51,096 nt of DNA from an uncultured Saprospiraceae bacterium (GTDB lineage Bacteria > Bacteroidota > Bacteroidia > Chitinophagales > Saprospiraceae), in the NCBI GenBank assembly GCA_937924495.1, contig CALDSS010000077.1, positions 1 to 51,096 of the forward strand, given 5' to 3'. The position numbers and the translations under genes were made by a program. Positions within the stretch are counted from its first letter, which is position 1; each line of letters starts with the position of its first letter. Of the stretch, positions 16,894 to 24,335 are shown piece by piece. Below the pieces are notes generated by a model that was given only the letters and a program-made list of their open reading frames with translations, was not told the DNA's origin and searched no databases.

Positions 16894-16959
16894 GCTGAAC
16901 GGTCTGCGTAGCCGCCGTAGCCGCGTATAGCGGCTATGGACGGCTACGCTTTGTTGGCG
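16894..16959 (-). other. attC-like recombination site (site A, 66 nt)
   Basis: On the minus strand: CGCCAAC box, AAA, stem GCGTAGCCG, 26-nt centre, stem CGGCTACGC, AGACC, GTTCAGC box. Arm sequences differ from site B but covary, so both fold alike; AAA, the GACC spacer and the central TATAC are shared. The GTTCAGCGCA read from here is the exact complement of the R'' end of site B. The TCTCGCCAAC end is the exact complement of GTTGGCGAGA at 19890-19881. It lies 22 nt downstream of the stop of the gene at 16982. Length, boxes and end-matching are as expected for attC; no integrase is seen. Confidence 0.62.
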
Positions 16960-16981
16960 AGAGTTTTTTCTTCAATCATGT

Positions 16982-17596
16982 TTATTCAATTTGATATGCA
17001 AGTCCTAATTTTAACATTCGACTTTTAGAATTTTCCTTGTATAAATTCGGATTTTCCGATTCCAGTGAAATAATATCCAGGAAGCCTATTGTCCATTCCA
17101 AACAAACTTCAATAGCTTTGAATCGTTGTCTAAAACCCACGTTAAATGCGAAATCGTAATTTAGAAGTCCGGGTTCTAAGGTGTCAGGATCAAAATAGGT
17201 CAATTTTTGTTTGTGTAAAAGATAATCTAATAAAAATCCAGTATTCAAGGTTGATTTCGGTGTAATTTTATAGTTTAATAGTATAGGAGTGGAAAGGTAA
17301 ATAAATCGACTTTCTTTTATACTCTCCTCTTCTATATGTACATTTTTAAAATTTCTTTGTGAAAACTCCTGACCTAATAAAAGAGAAATGTTTTTCTTTA
17401 TCAAAAATTCAATGTTATATCCGACTTGAAATCCATAATCGCCACTACTATTAAAATTATTGGAAAAAGTATCGGTGCTTGAATAAATGTCTCCCGATAA
17501 ATAAAAATAGTTTATCCCTGAAAGAATATGGACTTTCTGAGAATACAGTTGAATAGAGGAAATAAGGACTAAGAAAAACAGGCTTATTTTTTTCAT
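16982..17596 (-). CDS. Probable outer-membrane beta-barrel protein
   Basis: 204 residues. Signal peptide MKKISLFFLVLISSIQLYSQ. The mature chain alternates hydrophobic and polar residues (GFQVGYNIEFLIKKNISLLLGQEF, LLNYKITPKSTLNTGFLLDYLL, FAFNVGFRQRFKAIEVCLEWTIGFLD) and ends with MLKLGLAYQIE, typical of small Bacteroidota barrels (PorT/OmpW-like size). Its start overlaps the previous gene's stop by 4 nt, so the two are translated together. Family identity is by architecture only. It ends just before attC-like site A. Confidence 0.7.
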   Translation of the reverse strand: MKKISLFFLVLISSIQLYSQKVHILSGINYFYLSGDIYSSTDTFSNNFNSSGDYGFQVGYNIEFLIKKNISLLLGQEFSQRNFKNVHIEEESIKESRFIYLSTPILLNYKITPKSTLNTGFLLDYLLHKQKLTYFDPDTLEPGLLNYDFAFNVGFRQRFKAIEVCLEWTIGFLDIISLESENPNLYKENSKSRMLKLGLAYQIE

Positions 17597-18222
17597 ATAT
17601 TTTTGATTTTGTAGATAAGCGAAAACTGAAAAGATTGCGTTTTCTGTTTAGTTTCAATCTCTCCTGGATTTGTAGATTCAACATTTCCTGATAAATAGTT
17701 CAGAGGTAATGAGTAACGAATCCCAATGTGAAATTTCGAGATTAACTTAAACTCTATCCCGGAAAGTAAATTAATTTCTACGGAACGAAACGGTATGGCA
17801 TGCAGACCCAATGATTCATTGACTAAAACATGACATAACCCTCCAAACTCTATATTTATTTCTTTTTCATTAGTTGGATTCCACAACCCTGAGACAGAAA
17901 TGCCTAAAAAGTCACCATAGAGAAAAGTTTTTTTATTAAATGCTACTTCCGAAGAACTCCTCCTTTCATAAAGGATTCCGGCTCGACTCTTTAAGGATTC
18001 TATGCTGAAGAAAGCCTTCTCTATGCTGAAACCTACATGATAATTCATATCATAATATGGTCTTTCAGGAGATATATAAAATTGTCTTTCTCCAAGTTCA
18101 AAATTATGAATATTTGTAATACTCGGTCCTGCATAAAACAAATAATTTAACCGACTTTGACCGAAGATGAGCCCCCCTGAATTCAAAAAAATAAAGATGA
18201 TGAAAATTGTTCGTACATTCAT
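17593..18222 (-). CDS. Probable outer-membrane beta-barrel protein (paired with the next gene)
   Basis: 209 residues. Signal peptide MNVRTIFIIFIFLNSGGLIFGQ, then alternating strands (LNYLFYAGPSITNIHNF, MNYHVGFSIEKAFFSIESL, GDFLGISVSGLWNP, FHIGIRYSLPLNYLSGN) and a C-terminal strand FQFSLIYKIKNI. It resembles the protein encoded immediately downstream in size and layout, suggesting a two-subunit or duplicated barrel pair, although little sequence identity is visible. It is coupled by a 4-nt overlap. A hairpin at 18237-18269 lies just upstream of the start. Confidence 0.68.
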   Translation of the reverse strand: MNVRTIFIIFIFLNSGGLIFGQSRLNYLFYAGPSITNIHNFELGERQFYISPERPYYDMNYHVGFSIEKAFFSIESLKSRAGILYERRSSSEVAFNKKTFLYGDFLGISVSGLWNPTNEKEINIEFGGLCHVLVNESLGLHAIPFRSVEINLLSGIEFKLISKFHIGIRYSLPLNYLSGNVESTNPGEIETKQKTQSFQFSLIYKIKNI

Positions 18223-18236
18223 TTTTTGATTTTTTT

Positions 18237-18269
18237 AAAGAGCATAACAGGGCTACTGTTATGCTCTTT
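18237..18269. terminator. Hairpin AAAGAGCATAACAG, possible terminator
   Basis: A 14-bp perfect stem with loop GGCTA, between the lipoprotein gene ending at 18293 and the barrel gene starting at 18222. No U-run follows on the minus strand (A-rich instead), so it may attenuate, stabilise a processed end or act from the other strand rather than terminate cleanly. Confidence 0.45.
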
Positions 18270-18292
18270 GATTTAAGAAATTAATGAATGAA

Positions 18293-19711
18293 TTACGGAT
18301 AATGAGGTCTTACGTAGAAGCAATCGTTGTAGATAAAGGCTTCTCCTTCCCAACCTGCGGGAACAGAACCAACACCACAATGAGAACCATTGAATGTTCC
18401 TCCTAAAGGACAAGGATCTCCCCCCGGACCAAAGGGATACGGGTGATAATAATAACCGTTATTCCAAATAAATGTCTTATACGCACAAATATGAGAGTAA
18501 CAGTTCAACTTATCCCAGTAATACCCTGGCGGACAAATTTTACAAATCTGACGATTCAGTTCGAAGCAACTGATGGTAAATGATTGTTCCGGTGGAGATG
18601 ATAATTCTTCATGAATGTGGGTAGTATGATCAATTTTATATGCACAAACTATTTTTTCCGGACGAGATTCAAAAGGACCAATTCTACTCGAGGTAAACTT
18701 TCCCACTAAACCGGATACTCTGCAAGTCCACGCACTATTTTCAACTCCATAGTGTAAATCTTCTTTTTCAATTTTACCTGTTGGTACCACCCACCAGTCA
18801 ATAACGGAGTGAAATTTAAAATGCCTTTTGTGACATGACCAAATTCCTAAATCATTTCGTTTTCTAAGATTCGCTTTGATACTAAAGGACAAAATTGGGT
18901 CTGCAAACCACCCTCCACTATTTCTAAAGACTCTGCTTTCATCTACCCAAGTATAAGATGATTCAAGCCTTCTTCTATCTGCTGGGGGATAGTGAAAAAA
19001 TTCATGATTTTTATTGGGGCAACATTGTGGAGGACCATAATTCACCGAACTTTCTCTAAAAATCACAAATGTGGTATCTCCTTCATAGCTGACGGAATCT
19101 GTCGGGAAACCGGGTGTTGAAATAATTTGTTGAAGTTTTTCCCAGTCTTCCTCAAAAACAGAAATCCTTACACTTTGGACTTCAGATTCGATCTGAGAAC
19201 CTATGAGAAAATGACCATTCATATTACGAAACCTCGAGTAAGTATTGTAAAGAGGCTCTATTTCTATATCTGCTTCATCTATCCAATTGTATCTTATCTT
19301 TCCTTCATAATCAGTTAATAATGAATCGAGTTGTTCGCTTGTGATTGATTCATCACAAAAATGATCCATGAATTCCTCGTAGACATCATGTGCAGATGTG
19401 ATAGGTAAATTGTTAAGCCATGAGTTTTTTGTGTTGGAATCAGCGCAGCTTAAAAAGTCAATTGTTTTTAAAAATTCCGCTGAGTTTAAGAATTTTAGAA
19501 CACCATTCTCGACACTATACATTCCGGGTGAACACTCGTTCGTTGACACTCCTTCTACTGCCAGCCCTGACAGACAAGATTCATCAGAATTTCTGTTTTG
19601 TATCAATTGATAATTCTTGTCCAAATCTGAAATTGGTTCTTGTTTACAGGAAAAAATAAGTGTAAAACAGAAAACACTTAAAATGAGATTTAAAAAATTC
19701 TTGTTTTTCAT
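18293..19711 (-). CDS. Large lipoprotein with Cys/Gly/Tyr-rich C-terminus, function unknown
   Basis: 472 residues. Signal ending LIFSC, with the lipobox Cys at 22. The central part holds FVIFRESSVNYGPPQCCPNKN and KANLRKRNDLGIWSCHKRHFKFHS. The last 80 residues contain spaced Cys and aromatic glycine blocks (CPPGYYWDKLNC, CPLGGTFNGSHCGVG, IYNDCFYV), like small disulfide-bonded surface or adhesion modules. The family is not recognised. It is the first gene of the segment that starts at GTTGGCGAGA (19890) and ends at attC-like site A. Lower GC than the GH32 and carboxylase genes is suggested by its A/T-rich codons. Confidence 0.68.
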   Translation of the reverse strand: MKNKNFLNLILSVFCFTLIFSCKQEPISDLDKNYQLIQNRNSDESCLSGLAVEGVSTNECSPGMYSVENGVLKFLNSAEFLKTIDFLSCADSNTKNSWLNNLPITSAHDVYEEFMDHFCDESITSEQLDSLLTDYEGKIRYNWIDEADIEIEPLYNTYSRFRNMNGHFLIGSQIESEVQSVRISVFEEDWEKLQQIISTPGFPTDSVSYEGDTTFVIFRESSVNYGPPQCCPNKNHEFFHYPPADRRRLESSYTWVDESRVFRNSGGWFADPILSFSIKANLRKRNDLGIWSCHKRHFKFHSVIDWWVVPTGKIEKEDLHYGVENSAWTCRVSGLVGKFTSSRIGPFESRPEKIVCAYKIDHTTHIHEELSSPPEQSFTISCFELNRQICKICPPGYYWDKLNCYSHICAYKTFIWNNGYYYHPYPFGPGGDPCPLGGTFNGSHCGVGSVPAGWEGEAFIYNDCFYVRPHYP

Positions 19712-19880
19712 TCTTTGAAAAAACTTTAGTGATCCCTACTTTGGATTTGGGTGGTTTTCGGGAATAGTTCCACCTGGTATTCGGCGAAAAATTGAGCAAA
19801 AAATTGTTTTGAACAAGACGATTTTTTTGTTCTCCCTACTCGGGTAGAGTGTCGTCTGTCGTTTGGTTTCTTTTTCAAAT

Positions 19881-19919
19881 TCTCGCCAACTTGTACCTAT
19901 GTGCACCTTGGTGCACATA
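19881..19919 (-). other. Cassette-like boundary next to a 22-bp palindrome
   Basis: On the minus strand, GTTGGCGAGA (19890-19881) is the exact complement of the R'' end of attC-like site A, so it would be the left join of that segment. Immediately outside is TATGTGCACC-AA-GGTGCACATA (19919-19898), a palindrome with 10-bp arms and a 2-nt loop. The outside sequence lacks the GGTC-stem layout of sites A and B, so it may be an attI or secondary-site junction rather than another attC. The 19712-20036 gap holds no other supportable gene. Confidence 0.45.
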
Positions 19920-20036
19920 TCCACCTTATATTTCTTTAAAGAAGTTCTTGCAAAAGAAATTTATAATCGATTGATTATCAGGAACTAACGAAAAGAAATT
20001 AAAATAAAACTTAAAACATGTAATAATTATTTATAG

Positions 20037-21746
20037 CTATTTTCCTACTAAAATCCTCGATTCAAAAGCCTTCAATCGAATCATCCTGTTTTCATGCTTA
20101 ACCTCAATCGACTTATCTGATAAATTTACCAATAAATTGTTAGAAATCCCCTCTTCTTCATAATGCACTCGATAAATCAATCCTTCCTGCTCCACACTCA
20201 AAACCCGTCGTACCTTTTGTGGAAACTGGCTCAAATACAAATCCATCATTTTGTCATCGTAATTATCAATATTATCAGAAGTGAACAATAGATTGCCTAA
20301 AATTTGATTGACTCGGAAAAGGGTTTCTTTTTGAGTTTTGGTCAGTTTGTTTCCTTCATTGCGCAGCATGAAAACATCAGGGTCATTTTGAAAAACGGTG
20401 TTATTCAAAAATGCTCTCGATAGGGTAGCCTGCAAAGAGCTGAGCGTCGAGACTCGTTCTCGATAACGGATGTGATTGGCTAAAATATTATGCTCCCATT
20501 CGAGACCAATGTCGGCTCCAATTCTACAAAAATCTGCTTTGCCAAAAGTGCTTCCGAGCTGCACCCCGCAGGCCAGCCATTTTTTATGTTTTAAAATTCG
20601 ATGGAGAAAATCCATCATTTCGTGCACCAGTTCGCCACGTGATTTTCCAGTATCCGATTGCATGGCAGCGGCATACAAAAAGTCCAATTTTACCATATCA
20701 AACTCCCATTCGTCAACTACCTTTTTTAGAAAATTATCAATATAATCCAACACTTCTTTTTTTTGCAAATCAAGTAGGAAGAATTTGCCTCCCCATGCAG
20801 GCACATATCCGCAATGAATCGGTTTGCCATTTTTTTTAGCGAGCCATTCTTTTTTATGATTAAAAATGAAAGAGTTGGGTGAGACCACGAATGGCGCCAA
20901 CCAAAGCCCTGCCTGATAACCTTTTTTATGAATTTTAAGTGCCAACGATTCCATGCCGTTTGGGAATTTTTCATTGGCATGCCAATCCCCAATTTGCCGC
21001 TGCCAACCATCATCTATCTGAAAAATATCAATTGGAATTTTCCTTTTGGCGAAAGCCTCCAAATTTTGATGAATGATATCTTCATCAATTTTATCATAAT
21101 AGTTGTACCAACTCGTCCAACCAGTAGTGGGTTTTTGAGGTTTGTTTTTGTAGCCTAATTTTTTGAGATATTCCTCTTGAGGAACTTCGATGAGGTTTAG
21201 TATTTCTTCTTTTTTTGAAAATACTTTTCCACGCAAGTCTTTGTAAATGAGTAAGTTATCGTTGTCATTGTCCCATTGGAAAACAGTGTAGCCAAGCTCT
21301 TCTCCCATACTTCCGAAAAACCGTTTTTCACTTTCCTCATTTTTAAAATAACAAAAAGTATAACTGGTCGGCAATTCATTTTTTGTCCACTCCTCCTCAA
21401 ACCAATAATCACCATATCGTTTAAACTGATATCGCTGATTGACCAGCCACCACCAAGGGTTGATGCCTTTTATCTTTTGGTCGCATGGCACCTCATGACT
21501 TTCTGACCAAGTTTGATAGCCGTTTATGAAAAAGGTTTTGGGCTGGAAATTTTGAACGGGGAAGACAATTTTTAGTTCATGAATTTGGCAAGGAAGGGTG
21601 GGGTGGAAGTTTAAAATTATCTGCTTTTGGGAAAGGGTAGATTGAAATGAAAAGCCATCTCCAGTGTAGCCATTTTGGAGATCGAATTGGAAGTTTTTTT
21701 GTTCTCCATTGAAGATGCCGTTGATTTTGACAAGGAGGTTATTCAT
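20037..21746 (-). CDS. Alpha-galactosidase, glycoside hydrolase family 36
   Basis: 569 residues, no signal peptide, so probably cytosolic. Clan GH-D motifs: GWTSWYNYY at 209-217, IFQIDDGWQ at 241-249, GLWLAPFVV near 280-288, VKLDFLY with nucleophile D355, and FCRIGADIGLEW with acid/base D412. The N-terminal 190 residues form the beta-supersandwich domain. It removes alpha-1,6-galactose from raffinose-type sugars. With GH32 and a GPH symporter 8 kb away, raffinose or stachyose use is a plausible joint role, though they are not in one operon. Shorter than the roughly 720-residue E. coli-type enzymes, but within the range of GH36 subgroups. Confidence 0.9.
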   Translation of the reverse strand: MNNLLVKINGIFNGEQKNFQFDLQNGYTGDGFSFQSTLSQKQIILNFHPTLPCQIHELKIVFPVQNFQPKTFFINGYQTWSESHEVPCDQKIKGINPWWWLVNQRYQFKRYGDYWFEEEWTKNELPTSYTFCYFKNEESEKRFFGSMGEELGYTVFQWDNDNDNLLIYKDLRGKVFSKKEEILNLIEVPQEEYLKKLGYKNKPQKPTTGWTSWYNYYDKIDEDIIHQNLEAFAKRKIPIDIFQIDDGWQRQIGDWHANEKFPNGMESLALKIHKKGYQAGLWLAPFVVSPNSFIFNHKKEWLAKKNGKPIHCGYVPAWGGKFFLLDLQKKEVLDYIDNFLKKVVDEWEFDMVKLDFLYAAAMQSDTGKSRGELVHEMMDFLHRILKHKKWLACGVQLGSTFGKADFCRIGADIGLEWEHNILANHIRYRERVSTLSSLQATLSRAFLNNTVFQNDPDVFMLRNEGNKLTKTQKETLFRVNQILGNLLFTSDNIDNYDDKMMDLYLSQFPQKVRRVLSVEQEGLIYRVHYEEEGISNNLLVNLSDKSIEVKHENRMIRLKAFESRILVGK

Positions 21747-21838
21747 TTAGTAAAAGTAGGTAAAATAGAACTCAATGGAATGAGCTGGGACACAGAATTG
21801 CAAGGAGAAGCACAGAGTTACGCAGAGAGATTTTAGAG

Positions 21839-21877
21839 AAAAAAACAGGATGCCTTTCTCAATTGAAAGACATCCTG
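21839..21877 (-). terminator. Rho-independent terminator for the repressor gene
   Basis: On the minus strand, CAGGATGTCTTTC pairs with GAAAGGCATCCTG around a short loop and is followed by a seven-T run. It lies about 100 nt after the stop of the S24 repressor gene. Confidence 0.8.
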
Positions 21878-21973
21878 GCTAGTAATCTCATGAATGTTTG
21901 TAAAGTCTTGCTATTCAAAAAGCAAGAGGGATTGTTATTTCTCCTGTGTGTTTTGTTTCAACAGTGTGAGGGC

Positions 21974-22693
21974 CTATGCAATCGAATGCGAAGTCAAACG
22001 GCATTTCACTCTCAAAATGTGTCTGATTTCCTCAACACCTATTTCATAAGGTTTGTACACGTCGCTGTTGTCGCTGATTAAGCGCAGGCTAGTCACGTGA
22101 TTATCATTTCTGATTTGCTGCACTCTTTTGGCCACCACTACATCCGAAACAATTACATAAACCTGATTATCTCTAATTGGCTCGCTGGTTTCGAGTTTTT
22201 CGCAAATAATTTTATCACCGTTGGTAATAGTCGGCAACATGCTGTCTCCGCTAATTTGGAAAGCCCATAAATCACCATCCAACCCTGGAACAGAGAAACG
22301 TGGAAATTCATCAACTGATTCGCGATTGTTGGGGTCGAGGGCAACACCTGCACGAGCCAAGTTCGGAACCAACTTAATATTATTGCGGCCATACAAGCTC
22401 ACTTCACTCAGATGTTTGGTCGATAAATCAGCATTTGCGGGGTGATTCATCAAAAACATTTCCTCGCTCAAGCCATACATATAGTTGGCATTGAGTCCAT
22501 AAGTATGAAACAGTTTGGTCAATTGCTCCACGGTCACGTTCCGCTGACCCTTCAAAATCGAGTTAATTACGTGGTTATAGGTGTCCAGTTTTTTAGCAAT
22601 GTCCGATTTTCCTTTAATTCTATTCGTTCTATCAAGTTCTTCAAAAACTGACTTAAACCGTTGATTTACAATGCTTTCTGAAAAATCAGCCAT
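21974..22693 (-). CDS. XRE-type repressor with S24 (LexA/CI-like) autocleavage domain
   Basis: 239 residues. The N-terminal half contains a helix-turn-helix (SDIAKKLDTYNHVINSILKGQRN and VTVEQLTKLFHTYG, about 30-66). The C-terminal peptidase S24 domain has QISGDSMLPTI with Ser151 and DVVVAKRV with Lys189, the catalytic dyad. LARAGVALD (112-120) offers an Ala-Gly bond at 115-116 as the self-cleavage site. Such proteins repress their targets until RecA-type or other stress triggers cleavage. No prophage genes surround it, so it is probably a chromosomal stress regulator. The AT-rich 130-bp spacer to the divergent glucosaminidase gene is the natural place for its operator. Confidence 0.88.
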   Translation of the reverse strand: MADFSESIVNQRFKSVFEELDRTNRIKGKSDIAKKLDTYNHVINSILKGQRNVTVEQLTKLFHTYGLNANYMYGLSEEMFLMNHPANADLSTKHLSEVSLYGRNNIKLVPNLARAGVALDPNNRESVDEFPRFSVPGLDGDLWAFQISGDSMLPTITNGDKIICEKLETSEPIRDNQVYVIVSDVVVAKRVQQIRNDNHVTSLRLISDNSDVYKPYEIGVEEIRHILRVKCRLTSHSIA

Positions 22694-22823
22694 ATTTTTT
22701 TAAATTTTTTTGTTTAAAAGTTTGTCAAAATAAAACTATTTGTTTTAATTTGCATCGTGAATGAAATACAAACGCAATAAAATGTTTAATTAACGGCCTT
22801 AAAGGTACGAAAAATTGTGAGTC

Positions 22824-23765
22824 ATGAAAAGGAATCAATCAAAAAGTTTTCATAAGGAGTATCAAAACGGTAAATACCGACTCTATTTTGAGGAAGCACA
22901 GGACTTGAATTACACAAAAAATGACCTCCCATTTGAGCGTTTTAATTTCGAAAAGATTTTAAAACAATTGTTTCAAGGTTTGATGAAACTATTTGTTGTG
23001 CTGAAATATTATTTCCACACATTTATTTCTAAACCTACGCAGCGTTACGAATTGCCGTGGTATAAAATCGGCTTTCTTTCGCTTGCAGCGATTTTCGTTT
23101 TGAAGAGTGATTTTAAATTCACTTTTAATGTTCCCAATCCAGCATTGGCAGTAGCCTATGACGAGGAAGAGCCACCAGTCAGCAAAGATGAAGCATGGTT
23201 TAGTACCCTTTCTTTTCCTTCTAAGAAAGAAGCGAAGTTCATTTCCATAGAAGAAGCAGAAAAACGCAAAAAGAAAGTAGATGCGAATCCATTTGCACCA
23301 GTTGACTCTGATGATTTGAGCACCTTGGAGACGAAGGCCTACATCCGTCGTTTTGCAAAAATTGCCGTCAACGAAATGCATAAGTATGGTGTGCCTGCCA
23401 GTATCAAAATGGCACAAGGCATTATCGAAAGCCGCAACGGTGATAGCCGTTTGGCCAAGTCCAACAACAATCACTTTGGTATCAAATGTTTTTCAAAAAG
23501 ATGTGCAAAGAATCATTGTGCAAACTTCAACGATGATCATCACAAAGACTTTTTTAGAAAATATAAAACGGTATGGGAAGGCTGGCGTGCGCATAGCAAA
23601 CTCCTCTCCAGCGGTCGATATAAGAAATTACAGAAATACGGAATCGATTACGTGCAATGGTCAGAAGGCCTAAAACAGCTCGGCTACGCGACCGACAAAA
23701 ACTATGATAGAAAGCTGATCAAGACCATTGAAAAATATAAACTGCATGTACTAGATGAGTTGTAA
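22824..23765 (+). CDS. Membrane-anchored N-acetylglucosaminidase (GH73, FlgJ-like)
   Basis: 313 residues. It has a charged N-terminal tail, one membrane span around 79-94 (KIGFLSLAAIFVL), a linker, and a GH73 domain from about 168. The catalytic Glu is E202 in MAQGIIESRNGDSRLA, followed by NNNHFGIKCFSKRC, a core block of the family. It hydrolyses the glycan backbone of peptidoglycan, probably in the periplasm during wall remodelling or growth. The topology (N-terminal cytoplasmic tail of about 75 residues) is longer than usual. Divergent from the S24 repressor, which might regulate it. Confidence 0.88.
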   Translation: MKRNQSKSFHKEYQNGKYRLYFEEAQDLNYTKNDLPFERFNFEKILKQLFQGLMKLFVVLKYYFHTFISKPTQRYELPWYKIGFLSLAAIFVLKSDFKFTFNVPNPALAVAYDEEEPPVSKDEAWFSTLSFPSKKEAKFISIEEAEKRKKKVDANPFAPVDSDDLSTLETKAYIRRFAKIAVNEMHKYGVPASIKMAQGIIESRNGDSRLAKSNNNHFGIKCFSKRCAKNHCANFNDDHHKDFFRKYKTVWEGWRAHSKLLSSGRYKKLQKYGIDYVQWSEGLKQLGYATDKNYDRKLIKTIEKYKLHVLDEL

Positions 23766-24102
23766 AAACCTCCAGTTGAAGGTGAAGGGTCAATTTTGAG
23801 CGCGCTCGGCGCCTTCATGCTGGAACCTAAAATCGAATAAAGAACTTTTCTCATAGTGTGTTTTAAAGTTTTGTTTTATCAAAAGTAGAGGGGTAAGTCT
23901 TTGTCTGTGTAAATATTTACTTAACCGAGTTTTTCCTTAAAATCTAATACCTAAGGCTAACCCCCTACTTCTTTTTCTTTGACCCCTTGAAGGGGGAACC
24001 AAAAATCAAAAATTTGTCAATCTTCTTTTTGAATTAAGCTATTGAAAACTTCAAAAAAATACTTTTAGTAGTGTTCTCTTGTATGTATGTTCTGGATAAT
24101 AG

Positions 24103-24134
24103 AACCGCTCCAACCGATGGGAGCGGTTTTTTTT
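24103..24134 (+). terminator. Orphan rho-independent terminator in a 570-bp gap
   Basis: AACCGCTCC / GGAGCGGTT stem, loop AACCGAT, then an eight-T run. It lies 340 nt after the glucosaminidase stop, too far for a typical 3' end, so a small untranslated transcript upstream is possible. The rest of 23766-24335 shows a CCCCTTGAAGGGG hairpin (23983-23995), an imperfect CCTCCAGTTGAAGG / CCTTCATGCTGG pair near 23767-23830, and no convincing gene. Confidence 0.75.
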
Positions 24135-24335
24135 ATTTTCCTTCTTAGACAATTACTTCCCGCAACCTCTTTACTTTCTCGGGGAAAAAAACATGGAGGT
24201 AAAAGAAAGTCACCGCCTGAGAAGTATCTGAGCTTTTATGTGCGGAAGTTGTTTAAGAATGGCAGTTAAAAGCGAAAATTTGAGATTAAGGTTTTGAGCA
24301 ATTCATATATTCAATTCACAGCAACTTATAGTTAA

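Noticed and set aside
19736-19924. 62-codon minus-strand ORF upstream of the large lipoprotein
   Set aside because: It crosses the cassette-like boundary and has no protein-like continuation; only its first dozen codons faintly resemble DUF72, noted as a weak finding.
24087-24269. 60-codon plus-strand ORF
   Set aside because: It begins beside a rho-independent terminator stem and reads straight through it; no family resemblance.
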